From Mycobacterium arosiense ATCC BAA-1401 = DSM 45069 (lineage in GTDB: Bacteria; Actinomycetota; Actinomycetes; Mycobacteriales; Mycobacteriaceae), in the NCBI RefSeq assembly GCF_002086125.1, contig NZ_MVHG01000027.1, positions 1-55,002 on the forward strand: 55,002 nucleotides of DNA. Reading direction: 5' to 3'. Below, one piece after another: positions 32,434 through 40,825 of this stretch. Both the position numbers and the translations under genes were made by a program. Numbering within the stretch: position 1 is the stretch's first letter; each line of letters starts with the position of its first letter. The notes below the pieces were generated by a model. It was given only the letters and a program-made list of their open reading frames with translations. It did no database searches and had not been told where the DNA came from.

Positions 32434-33807
32434 ATGGTGACCCGCGCCCGCGTCATGCGATCGGCTCAGCCCCGTCGGGCCGAACCGATGTCACCACCGC
32501 ATAGTGGTCCCCGCTTGCCGGCGGACACTTGTTGGGCCCGCCAGTGCACGGCACGTGCCAGGATCCTGCAGGCGGCCGAATCGGTGATCGCCTCGGCAGG
32601 CCCGCGCGCCTCGTTGGCTGACATCGCCGCAGCCGCCGGCATATTGGGGGGCAGCCTGTATCACCACTTCAGCAGCAAAGAAGAGTTGCTTTTCGAACTG
32701 GTCCAGGGTTTTCGCGCCGACATCGACGGCGTCGCAAAGGCGGCGCTCGATGACACCGACCACCGCCAGGCCAGCCCATTCCCCGCCGGGTTCTATGACT
32801 TCGGCTCAGCCATCGCGCGCTGTGCGGCGCGCCACCCGGCCGCATTGCAGATGTCATTCTTCGAGGCTGCCAGCGCCAACCCGTCACTGAGCCTGCTTCT
32901 GTCCGCGAGACCCACGACGCTGCAATACACGATGACCCAGATACTGGCGGCTGGCGCGGCCAACGGTCTGCTTCGATCAGGTGTCGCCATATCGGCGCTG
33001 GCCGATCGTATCTGCCAAAGCCTGATGCACGTCGGGCTCGACGTCATCCGCCACACCGCCGCCGCCGAGGATGTCGCCGCCCTGTTGTGCCGAATCATGA
33101 CGACAGGGCTGAGCAGCCGGCCGCCTACAGATGACGAACTGGACTCCTCGGCCGCCTTCGCCGCCGCCGAAAAGGCCATCGGCTCGTGGGGTGAGGACAG
33201 CCATGTCGAGGTCACCGGCAAGTCCGCCTACATCCACGCCGTGGCGCGAGAACAATTCGGTCGCCGCGGATATGAGGCCACCACGATGCGCGACATCATC
33301 GAGGCCACCGCATTGGGTCCTGCCCGCGTGTACTCGGTGGTCGGCTCCAAAGACAGGTTGTTCAGAGCGATCATCGAGGCGTTCGGACGCAAGGCCGGCG
33401 GAGGTTTCGCCGAAGTCCTGGCCAGCGACGCCACCGCGGTCGAGAAGCTCGATGCGCTCAGTTGGGTCAACATCAACGCGATCGACCGCTTCCCCCACGA
33501 GTGGAAGATTCAGCTCGCGTGGCTGCGCCAGCACCCGCCGAACACACCAGAACCAGGCCTGGCCTTCGCCCAGCGACTGGCCGAACTGGAAAGCCTGCTG
33601 CGCGAGGGCATCCGGTCACACGACCTGCAGGCGCACACATCATCGCTAGAGATGCTGGCGCGCTGCGTCATGGGCGTCTTGTGGATACCCGAAAACCTCG
33701 TCCACCGCCTGGGTAGACGGGCGGCGCTGCGCCTGGCCCGCGACACCGTGATCCGTGGCATCGCCGACCGCAGCCTGACTCCGACGCGCGGCCCGGCACG
33801 GACATAG
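32434..33807 (+). CDS. Double-TetR-domain regulator (Mce3R-like)
   Basis: 457 aa from ATG 32434 (ATG 32488 also possible; neither has a clear ribosome site). Two complete TetR HTH regions: RARILQAAESVIASAGPRAS with ADIAAAAGILGGSLYHHFSS near residue 65, and HAVAREQFGRRGYEATTMRD with IEATALGPARVYSVVGSKDR near residue 285, each followed by a helical domain. Mce3R of M. tuberculosis (about 406 aa) is the known mycobacterial protein built this way and acts as a monomeric pseudo-dimer on lipid-metabolism genes. It may read the asymmetric operators found at 29.8 and 32.0 kb. NorD-like gene follows 6 bp later. Confidence 0.85.
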   Translation: MVTRARVMRSAQPRRAEPMSPPHSGPRLPADTCWARQCTARARILQAAESVIASAGPRASLADIAAAAGILGGSLYHHFSSKEELLFELVQGFRADIDGVAKAALDDTDHRQASPFPAGFYDFGSAIARCAARHPAALQMSFFEAASANPSLSLLLSARPTTLQYTMTQILAAGAANGLLRSGVAISALADRICQSLMHVGLDVIRHTAAAEDVAALLCRIMTTGLSSRPPTDDELDSSAAFAAAEKAIGSWGEDSHVEVTGKSAYIHAVAREQFGRRGYEATTMRDIIEATALGPARVYSVVGSKDRLFRAIIEAFGRKAGGGFAEVLASDATAVEKLDALSWVNINAIDRFPHEWKIQLAWLRQHPPNTPEPGLAFAQRLAELESLLREGIRSHDLQAHTSSLEMLARCVMGVLWIPENLVHRLGRRAALRLARDTVIRGIADRSLTPTRGPART

Positions 33808-33813
33808 GACCAG

Positions 33814-35544
33814 ATGACACCCGATCGCCCCGCCACACCCTTGCCACAGCTAGAGATGCTGGCCTCAGCGCTGTCAGGGCAACCGGTTGCCGTCGCCGCG
33901 ACAGAGCCCGGGCAGCCGTGCTGGACCAACAGGCGCACGATTTTCGTCGACCCAAACAGCCCGCCCACAGCTCGACTCACCGCGATCACCGTTCAAGCCT
34001 GTCTGATCGCGGCCGACAGCCTCCAACCCGCGATCACCCGCACATTGAGCACACATCGCGCGGCGGTGCGCCGCTACCTGGCCATTGAAGGTCACCGCGC
34101 GCTGGCCGCCAACCAGATGTGGCTGCCCCCGGCAGTGCGCACGCTCATCGACGGCGACCTCGCCTCGCGCACTCACTCGCCGGCCGCCTCACTCGACATC
34201 GCGTTAAGTCGCCAACCCATACCCGACCCGCCCGCCGATTTCGGCGTCCTACGTCCCCGCAAGGTCGTCGTCGACAAACGCGCCGACCACGGGCCCGGGC
34301 CGGCCGGCGAGCACACCCCACGACGACAACAGGACAAAGAACTCCAGGAACTGGCCGACGACGACATCGCCGACGACCAGGACATGCAAGACCCGTTCAC
34401 CAGCCCGGTCGGCGGTGGCGGCGTGCTGGGCAAACTGCTGGCACGCATGCTCAGCGTGGTGCGCCAGCTGTCCGGAGGCGGCCAACCAGGCGCTGACACA
34501 CCGACGCATCGCACCCGGGCCGGCGCGACGGGCAGCACTGCAGTGGTTTCCAACGCACGATCGGCAACCGAGACTGACGATCCCTTCGCCCCGCGCGGCG
34601 CGACATATCCCGAATGGAACATGCGCGAGCGCCGCTACCGCCCGCAGTGGTGCACGGTGCACGAGATCGAACCCCCGAATACCGGTGCGGCCGCGCACAT
34701 CGCACGCGATATCGGGCTGCGTAAGCCGCTGGCACGCCTCGGGGTCGGGCTGCAACGGTCGCGCCGCCAGGCCCAAGGCGACGACATCGACATCGACGCG
34801 GCGGTGGAAGCCCAAGTGGAAACACGGGCCGAAGCGCCCTCGGCCGAGGAGGTCTACCTCGATACCCTGCGGCGCCGACGCGATCTGGGGGTGTTGGTTT
34901 TGCTCGACGTCTCTGGATCCACCGCCGAACCGGGAACGCACGGTCAGACCGTACATCAACAGCAGCGCACCACCGCAGCAGCGCTCACCGTGGCGCTGCA
35001 CGACCTCGGTGACCGAGTCGCGTTGTATGCGTTCGCCTCTCAAGGTCGATCCATGGTTGAGGTGACACCGGTGAAACGCTTCGACGATCACCTCGACACC
35101 CGCACCATGCAACGGCTGCAGGCCATCACTCCCGGCGCCTTCTCACGACTGGGCGCCGCGATCCGTCACGGCGCAGCGGTGGTAGAAAAACACGCCGGCA
35201 CGCCGCGCCGACTGCTCGTGGTGATCTCTGACGGCCTGGCCTACGACCACGGATACGAACGCGACTACGGTGCCGCCGACGCGCGCCGCGCGCTGGCCGA
35301 GGCTCGCCGCCGCGGCACTGGCTGTCTGTGTCTGACCATCGGCGCCAGCACCGACGTCGCGGCGCTGCGCCACGTCTTCGGCAGCACCGCCCACGCCACC
35401 GTTGCACGCCCCGAGGATCTCAAAGGTGTTGTCGGACCCCTGTTTCGGTCCGCGCTTCGCTCGGCACAAGCGCGCCGCCGCCTGATTAATGCCACCCGCC
35501 CGGTTCAGCACGTCACCTCAACAGAACGGACACGAAGCGCATGA
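33814..35544 (+). CDS. VWA-domain protein, NorD/CbbO-type activator
   Basis: 576 aa. The C-terminal 230 residues form a von Willebrand A domain with MIDAS motif VLLDVSGSTAEPG near residue 365, and VVISDGLAYDHGYERDYGAA near 470. The N-terminal half is helical and acidic (ELADDDIADDQDMQDPF). This order matches NorD/CbbO proteins, which pair with an AAA+ NorQ/CbbQ ATPase to remodel or metallate an enzyme. Its stop overlaps the NorQ-like start (ATGA 35541-35544). The gene begins 6 bp after the double-TetR regulator, so the three are likely one operon. Confidence 0.85.
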   Translation: MTPDRPATPLPQLEMLASALSGQPVAVAATEPGQPCWTNRRTIFVDPNSPPTARLTAITVQACLIAADSLQPAITRTLSTHRAAVRRYLAIEGHRALAANQMWLPPAVRTLIDGDLASRTHSPAASLDIALSRQPIPDPPADFGVLRPRKVVVDKRADHGPGPAGEHTPRRQQDKELQELADDDIADDQDMQDPFTSPVGGGGVLGKLLARMLSVVRQLSGGGQPGADTPTHRTRAGATGSTAVVSNARSATETDDPFAPRGATYPEWNMRERRYRPQWCTVHEIEPPNTGAAAHIARDIGLRKPLARLGVGLQRSRRQAQGDDIDIDAAVEAQVETRAEAPSAEEVYLDTLRRRRDLGVLVLLDVSGSTAEPGTHGQTVHQQQRTTAAALTVALHDLGDRVALYAFASQGRSMVEVTPVKRFDDHLDTRTMQRLQAITPGAFSRLGAAIRHGAAVVEKHAGTPRRLLVVISDGLAYDHGYERDYGAADARRALAEARRRGTGCLCLTIGASTDVAALRHVFGSTAHATVARPEDLKGVVGPLFRSALRSAQARRRLINATRPVQHVTSTERTRSA

Positions 35545-36497
35545 CGCGATCCACCGACCCCCGCCACCTGACCGACGTCTCCGCCCGACCCGACCACGAC
35601 GACGACGGCGGGCGGCTGCACGTTGCCAGCACCGAGGGCGCAGTGGCCCCATCGGGCACCGCCGGCACCGCCGGCAACGGTGAATCGACCCGCGCCGACG
35701 TCGGCGACAGTGCAGCCCGTCCCTACTATGTCGCCGTCGGTGATGAAGAAGATGTGTTCAAAGCCGCCTACCTGCAAGGCCTTTCGATTCTGCTCAAAGG
35801 TCCGACCGGATGCGGCAAGACCCGCTTCGTCGAGGCCATGGCCCACGACCTGGGTCGGCCACTGATCACCGTCGCCTGCCACGACGACCTCACCACCGCC
35901 GACCTCGTCGGACGATTCCTCCTCGTCGGCGGAGACACTCAATGGGTCGACGGGCCGCTAACCCGCGCGGTGCGCGAAGGAGCCATCTGCTACCTCGACG
36001 AAGTCGTCGAGGCCCGCCAAGACACCACCGTCGTGCTGCACCCATTAGCCGATCACCGCCGCCAGCTCCCCGTCGAACGGCTCGGCGTCACCCTGGCGGC
36101 GGCACCCGGGTTCGGCCTGGTGGTCTCCTACAATCCGGGCTACCAAAGCGTCCTCAAAGATCTCAAAGACTCCACGCGGCAACGCATGGTCGCCTTAGAG
36201 TTCGACTTCCCCAACGCCGACATCGAAGAAAAGATCGTCGCGACCGAAGCAGGAATCAGCAGCGACCACGCCGCACAGCTTGTCCGGTTCGGTCAAGCGA
36301 TCCGGCGCCTGGAAACCGGGGGGTTGCGCGAAGTGGCGTCCACGCGGGTGCTCATCGCAGCGGGCCGCCTGATCGCCCAAGGCCTGCCCGCACCCAAAGC
36401 GGCACGCGCCGCGATCGCCGGACCCCTCAGCGACGATCCCGCCATCACCAACGGACTCATCCAGATGATCGAGGTCTACCTCAACGAAAACGTCTAG
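35541..36497 (+). CDS. MoxR-type AAA+ ATPase, NorQ/CbbQ-like
   Basis: 318 aa. Walker A GPTGCGKT at residues 87-94, Walker B AICYLDEVVEA near 150, sensor-type VVSYNPGYQ near 200, and the CbbQ/NorQ C-terminal domain. The first 60 residues are a disordered acidic extension (DDDGG, AGTAGNGE) unlike usual NorQ. With the VWA partner it would act as a chaperone that uses ATP to activate a metalloenzyme; the client is not obvious here. Candidates on this island are P450s and the MpaB-type oxygenase, but known clients are NO reductase and Rubisco. Confidence 0.88.
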   Translation: MTRSTDPRHLTDVSARPDHDDDGGRLHVASTEGAVAPSGTAGTAGNGESTRADVGDSAARPYYVAVGDEEDVFKAAYLQGLSILLKGPTGCGKTRFVEAMAHDLGRPLITVACHDDLTTADLVGRFLLVGGDTQWVDGPLTRAVREGAICYLDEVVEARQDTTVVLHPLADHRRQLPVERLGVTLAAAPGFGLVVSYNPGYQSVLKDLKDSTRQRMVALEFDFPNADIEEKIVATEAGISSDHAAQLVRFGQAIRRLETGGLREVASTRVLIAAGRLIAQGLPAPKAARAAIAGPLSDDPAITNGLIQMIEVYLNENV

Positions 36498-36557
36498 CGA
36501 ATCCGCGCGGCAGATAACAAATCTTAGGTTGACCCGCATAAACCCGAAGGAAGTGCG

Positions 36558-37442
36558 ATGTCCTACGAAAGCACTGCAGAGCCCATCAAGATCGGCTACC
36601 TGATGGACTTCACGTTGCCACCGATGTTCCCAGAGGAGATGAAGGCGGACTTCACCCGCTGCTTTGACCTCATCTTCGAAGAGGCCACCGAGCAGGGGCT
36701 GATGGACCGCCCTGTGCAGATGATCTACCGCGAGGTAGAGGACCTGCCCAAGGGATCGGTCAAGGCGGTCATCGACGCTTTCGGTGAGCTTGTCGACGAA
36801 GCCTGTCTGGTGGTGTTCGGACCCCACATCACCGACAACTGCGTGCCCACCCGCGAAGCGATCGAAGAGCGGTTCAAGGTCCCGGCGATCGCCGTCACCG
36901 GCACCGACGACTGGCTAGGCGAGTGGACCTTCGCCTTCCCGCAGGGCTCGATGACCGACGAGCCGATTTTCATCGCGGACCTCGTTGCCAAACGCGGACT
37001 CCCCGAAATCGGAGTTCTCGTCGAGCAGAACCTGATCGGCGAAAGCTACCTGAAGAATTTGCGAAGCGCGTGTCGGCGCAAAGGCATTCGCATCGTCGCC
37101 GAAGCGGCAATCGCCCAGATGGCTCGACGGCTCGGCGGACACGAGACACAGAAAGCGATCGCCAACATGATCGACTCCGGTCTCGATGAGCAGACAGCGC
37201 ACGACACTTACTCCGCGGTGTCGGAACTCGTTCGAGGGTCGCTACTTCTCGCCAGGATGACGCAGAAGCACGGTGCAGCGCGGGCGGCGGAGTCTGCCGA
37301 TGACGGTGGATTCCCAAACGCCCCGATAGCGCTGGATGACCGACCGTTTGAACTTCTTCTGCAGGGACTACTGAGACAGCAATCCCAGCACACGAACACC
37401 CCGGTGCGCGATATCGCTCAAGGCATCACCAACACAGCCTGA
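36558..37442 (+). CDS. Chimeric ORF: substrate-binding-protein N-half plus TetR-like C-half
   Basis: 294 aa, no signal peptide. Residues 1-185 resemble the first lobe of type-1 periplasmic/AmiC-like ligand-binding proteins (IKIGYLMDFTLPPMF, VIDAFGELVDEACLVVFGPH, GEWTFAFPQGSMTDEPIFIA, LPEIGVLVEQNLIGESYLKN, IRIVAEAAIAQ). The second lobe is missing. Residues 190-285 instead look like the C-terminal domain of a TetR regulator (SGLDEQTAHDTYSAVSELVR, ending RPFELLLQGLL). The reading frame is continuous. Most simply, a deletion fused two neighbouring genes; whether the product folds or functions is unknown. Confidence 0.6.
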   Translation: MSYESTAEPIKIGYLMDFTLPPMFPEEMKADFTRCFDLIFEEATEQGLMDRPVQMIYREVEDLPKGSVKAVIDAFGELVDEACLVVFGPHITDNCVPTREAIEERFKVPAIAVTGTDDWLGEWTFAFPQGSMTDEPIFIADLVAKRGLPEIGVLVEQNLIGESYLKNLRSACRRKGIRIVAEAAIAQMARRLGGHETQKAIANMIDSGLDEQTAHDTYSAVSELVRGSLLLARMTQKHGAARAAESADDGGFPNAPIALDDRPFELLLQGLLRQQSQHTNTPVRDIAQGITNTA

Positions 37443-37480
37443 TTACATACCGCGGCGCGCGCCAGCTAGACAAGCAGGTC

Positions 37481-38830
37481 GTGCCTAACGTTTTGTTGGG
37501 CGCGCACCATCAACAGCCTGGAAAGCAACACATCTTGAAGAACTCGTCCTCCTGGACACGCCATGGCTTCCCCACACCTGATCGCGATCCTTTCTATGCC
37601 CGCCCCGCCGGTCTGGGCGGGGTCGCACCCGGGACGGTCTTGCGGTCGCGGGTGGTGCCGGTGTCGTTCTTCGGTCGCCTCCGGCAGGGCATGGCGGTGC
37701 AGCTGATGTACCGCAGCACCGACGCCCACGATCTCCCCGAGGCGGCGGTGACCACGGTAATAGTTCCGCGTGGCGAGAACCCGGCCCGGTGCCCGGTGCT
37801 GTCTTACCAGTGCGCCATCGACGCCGTGGCGGCGCGGTGTTTCCCGTCCTATGAGCTGCGGCACGGCGCCGAGCTGGTCGGGGCCTCGGTTCAGGCGGAA
37901 TTCTTTTTCATCACCGCGGCCCTATCTCGCGGGTGGGCGGTCAGTATCCCGGATCACGAGGGCCTCAACGGCATGTGGGGCGCGCCGTATGAGGCGGGCT
38001 TTCGTGTTCTCGACGGTCTGCGTGCCGCTGTCAACTACCCGGAGTTAGGCCTTTCATCGAAGGCCTCGATGGCGGTGTGGGGGTATTCCGGCGGTGGCCT
38101 GGCCAGCGGATGGGCCGCCGAAGTCGCCGCCACGTACGCACCCGAGCTCGACATCGTCGGGGCAGTGCTGGGTTCACCGGTGGTGGATCCCGAAAGCGTT
38201 GCGCGCCGGTTGAATGCGTCGCCGTGGGCGGGTCTTGCTGCGTTGATGATCGCGTCGTTGGTGCATGTGTTCCCCGAGGCGAAAAAGGTCGTCGATGAAC
38301 ACGCGACCCAGGATGGCAAGGCCCTGCTTGCAGAGATCGAGGGAATGTCGACCGGAGGGGCGATCCGACGCTTCCGCAATGTCGACATCGCCGACTACGT
38401 CGACCTGAGCTTTCAGGAATTGTTCGCGTTGCCCGAGCTGCAGCATGTGTTCGAGGTGACGCGGCTCGGGCAAAAGACACCGAGCATGCCCCTGCTACTC
38501 ATCCAGGGCGTGCACGACAAGATCGTCGACGTCGCCGATGTGGACAGGCTGGTCCTAGCTTACACCCAAGGCGGCGCCGCGGTGAGCTACCACCGCGACC
38601 CCCTTGCCGAGCACCTGTTGTTGTATCCCTTCGCGGTTCCGATGAGCCTATGGTGGCTCGCCGAACGGCTCGCCAAAAACGACCGGCCCAATAGCTGGCA
38701 CACCTGGCCCGCGCTGCTCGATGCGCGTACCTACGCAGGTCTGCCGGCACTCGCCGCCGCCGCATCGCAAGCCGTCAAGTCCGGTTTCTCCCCAGGGCGA
38801 TCGCTTCGCCACCGACGTCGGAAGAAGTAG
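37481..38830 (+). CDS. Secretory-lipase family (LIP) alpha/beta hydrolase
   Basis: 449 aa from GTG 37481. Resembles PF03583-type lipases known from actinobacteria and Candida: DPFYARPAGLGGVAPGTVLR near the N-terminus, GWAVSIPDHEG, nucleophile elbow VWGYSGGGLASGWAAE near residue 205, acid region LLIQGVHDKIVDVADV near 350, His in DPLAEHLLL. No clear signal peptide is seen at this start, although most relatives are secreted. The C-terminus ends in a basic tail (RSLRHRRRKK). It probably cleaves long-chain esters or triacylglycerols. Confidence 0.88.
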   Translation: MPNVLLGAHHQQPGKQHILKNSSSWTRHGFPTPDRDPFYARPAGLGGVAPGTVLRSRVVPVSFFGRLRQGMAVQLMYRSTDAHDLPEAAVTTVIVPRGENPARCPVLSYQCAIDAVAARCFPSYELRHGAELVGASVQAEFFFITAALSRGWAVSIPDHEGLNGMWGAPYEAGFRVLDGLRAAVNYPELGLSSKASMAVWGYSGGGLASGWAAEVAATYAPELDIVGAVLGSPVVDPESVARRLNASPWAGLAALMIASLVHVFPEAKKVVDEHATQDGKALLAEIEGMSTGGAIRRFRNVDIADYVDLSFQELFALPELQHVFEVTRLGQKTPSMPLLLIQGVHDKIVDVADVDRLVLAYTQGGAAVSYHRDPLAEHLLLYPFAVPMSLWWLAERLAKNDRPNSWHTWPALLDARTYAGLPALAAAASQAVKSGFSPGRSLRHRRRKK

Positions 38831-39037
38831 ATCGAGGCCGTACCATCCATACCGTGGGTGTAACGCGCCATGCGACCTCGCATATCGTCGCGATGTTTTG
38901 AGGCGTCGAACCTATTGCGCCAGAGTTGATCCGCCTGTGTCACGAGTCTCAGCCATCAGGGTCCAGCGACGAATCGACACTTCTGGCGGCGCCAGCGTGG
39001 CGCGAAAGCCAACCCACCGCTGCGCTAGCGCGCCGAC

Positions 39038-39421
39038 TTAGAGGCGCTTGAGCACCATCACCGATTCATTGTACGGAAAGAGGCGGTACAGCCACCGCGA
39101 GGAGGGACTCACCTGGGGGGCCACCTCGCTTTTGGCTAGGAGGACGGGATGGCCGACCGCGACAGTCTTGCGGTGCTTGCAGATGGCGGTGTCGCCGCCC
39201 GCGAGAACGTTTCGCACCCAGTTTGTTTGGGGTCCGTAGCCGACGAGCAATGCAAAGCCGTCGGTCGTGTCGAACACCAGCAACGGTGTACGGTAGCGTG
39301 CTCCGGATCGGCGCCCGACGTGGTAAAGAATTCCCATACCAGGCATTCGGTCGACCACCCGAAGGGCGGCTGGGTTGGTGATTCGCTTGTTAAAGGCCGC
39401 GACTCGACGGGACACGCGCAC
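39038..39421 (-). CDS. Ddn-like nitroreductase family protein (F420-dependent type)
   Basis: 127 aa. DUF385/Ddn features: N-terminal MRVSRRVAAFNKRITNPAAL, VGRRSGARYRTPLLVF, GYGPQTNWVRNVLAGGDTAI, and a C-terminal hydrophobic RLFPYNESVMVL. These split-beta-barrel proteins bind the deazaflavin cofactor F420 and reduce quinones or nitro compounds. The length is at the short end of the family. The 150 bp upstream hold no gene. Confidence 0.85.
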   Translation of the reverse strand: MRVSRRVAAFNKRITNPAALRVVDRMPGMGILYHVGRRSGARYRTPLLVFDTTDGFALLVGYGPQTNWVRNVLAGGDTAICKHRKTVAVGHPVLLAKSEVAPQVSPSSRWLYRLFPYNESVMVLKRL

Positions 39422-39572
39422 ACCGAACTCCTCTTAGTGCATCCGAGCAGCCTCAACGTCTGCTTCGTTGAGAGTCTCATGGGGCGAGCAGCGGCTTCCA
39501 ACCACGAGTAAATAGCTTCTCCCGCCAGCGGCGCAACTCTGACCGGCAGTAGATCCATTTTGAGGGGCCTAG

Positions 39573-40146
39573 ATGTTGCCGGACGGGCCGCTATCACCAA
39601 TCACGACTGGACCAAGCCCAGCGGCGCTAACAATCCCCAAAGAGGGTTACTTCGAGCTGGAGCGGGGGCGGTACGGACCGGTTTTTCCGCGCACGCCCGC
39701 CTGCTACGGCTTCACGATCATCGCGAAGGTCAAACCTGGCCGAGAAGAGGCCATCCGCGAGCACGGCAGAACCCTGGCGTCAGCAGTCGATAAGGATCCC
39801 GAGGTTTTGGATGTCCTGAAGCTGCATTATCTGAAGTGGCAGCTGTTCAATATCGGCGACGACCTACTTCCAGTACCACGGGATCTTCGACACCGACTTC
39901 GACAAGTACACCGAGGATGCGGTGAATTTGTTCAGCGAGTCGGGCATCACGACCACCTTCGAAAACCTTGAAGGATTCCCCGAAGACTGGCGAGAACGTC
40001 CCGAGGCTTTCGTCCAGTTCGTTCGTGAGCATCACGTACCGAGCTTTCTGGAAATCAGCGAGTACCCCTACGTGGCAGCCGATGAGGTCAAGAAAGGGTT
40101 GCGGCTCAAGGCAGCGTTCTCGACCATGCTCGACCAGATGCAGTAG
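39573..40146 (+). pseudogene. Conserved-type protein with a frameshift
   Basis: Frame 1 (from 39573) reads ERGRYGPVFPRTPACYGFTI, IAKVKPGREEAIREHGRTLA, DVLKLHYLKWQLFNIGDD up to about 39865. There the sense moves to another frame: YFQYHGIFDTDFDKYTEDAV, NLFSESGITTTFENLEGFPE, ending FSTMLDQMQ at 40146. The joined protein (about 190 aa) has a continuous ferredoxin-like character and looks like one gene broken by a one-base change near 39868. Function unknown; possibly a sequencing error. Confidence 0.7.
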
Positions 40147-40186
40147 CCAGCCGTCGACCATCCGAGGAAGCCGTCACCCGCCGTGT

Positions 40187-40471
40187 TCACCTCGGGCCTC
40201 GAAAGCGACGTAGCTGCGCCCTCACCGCGGCGTCGTGCGCGTCGAGCAGCGCATGCCAATTGCGATCGCCGATCTCCGCCGCCCGGCACGTCGAATCCAC
40301 GATGTAGGACTGCGTAATGTTGTTGCAGCACAGGCAATTCCGCTCGTTCTGCTAGCAACAGCGAGAACGGTGTATCCGTCCGCACCGGCAATGCGCTACT
40401 CCGACAAGCACCTTGTGAGCGCCGAGCTCCGCAGCACATTCGGGGCAGTGCGAACGACGGGCTCCTCCCAC
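40187..40471 (-). pseudogene. Possible zinc-ribbon protein interrupted by TAG
   Basis: Read from a GTG at 40471: RRSHCPECAAELGAHKVLVG, HCRCGRIHRSRCC, then TAG at 40352-40354, and in the same frame RNCLCCNNITQSYIVDSTCR, RNWHALLDAHDAAVRAQLRR and TGA. The dense CxxC/CxC/CC spacing on both sides of a single stop suggests one small metal-binding protein. No ribosome site is clear. Low confidence. Confidence 0.3.
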
Positions 40472-40581
40472 CGGCGCCGGCTCTGCCGAAGCCCCATCTT
40501 TGCGATCGTAGCGGGGAGTTGAAGTTGAAGCGCCTCCGGCGCTGCTGAATAGCTTGGGCCCTGACCCAAAGCCCGTGTTTG

Positions 40582-40780
40582 TTTGCCTTTCTGGCTTTCG
40601 ATTATTGCCGGCGGTCCGCTTCGCGCGAAGGCCACGGCCTCCGCTTCGCTCCGGGCACAAGGCTCGCACAGTCCCCCGCTTACGCTCGCTTCGCTCGCGC
40701 GCGGGCAACTGCGCGCCCGGACCTTGCACTCCGCGTCCCTATGCCGGCCCAAATCTCAATTGCCAGAAGGCAAACAGAAC
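40582..40780. repeat. Inverted and direct repeat unit upstream of the ParB-like gene
   Basis: ttgcctttctggc (40582-40594) is mirrored by gccagaaggcaa (40764-40775). The segment from ctgcgcgcccgg with ccttgc and ctcc to the gccagaa element recurs at 42735-42805 in the same order. Together these flank the ParB-like gene. Confidence 0.6.
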
Positions 40781-40825
40781 AGGCGGCCACGCGGGACGCC
40801 TGACTCACACAGAAAGGGTTCAACC

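Larger units (their letters stand above)
40147..40825. other. Non-coding interval before the ParB-like gene
   Basis: 679 bp. It includes a Cys-rich broken minus-strand reading (40187-40471) and the leader of the ParB-like gene, with a pair of inverted TTGCCTTTCTGGC-like elements at 40582-40594 and 40762-40776. The stretch 40690-40780 is repeated after the ParB-like gene. Confidence 0.6.
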
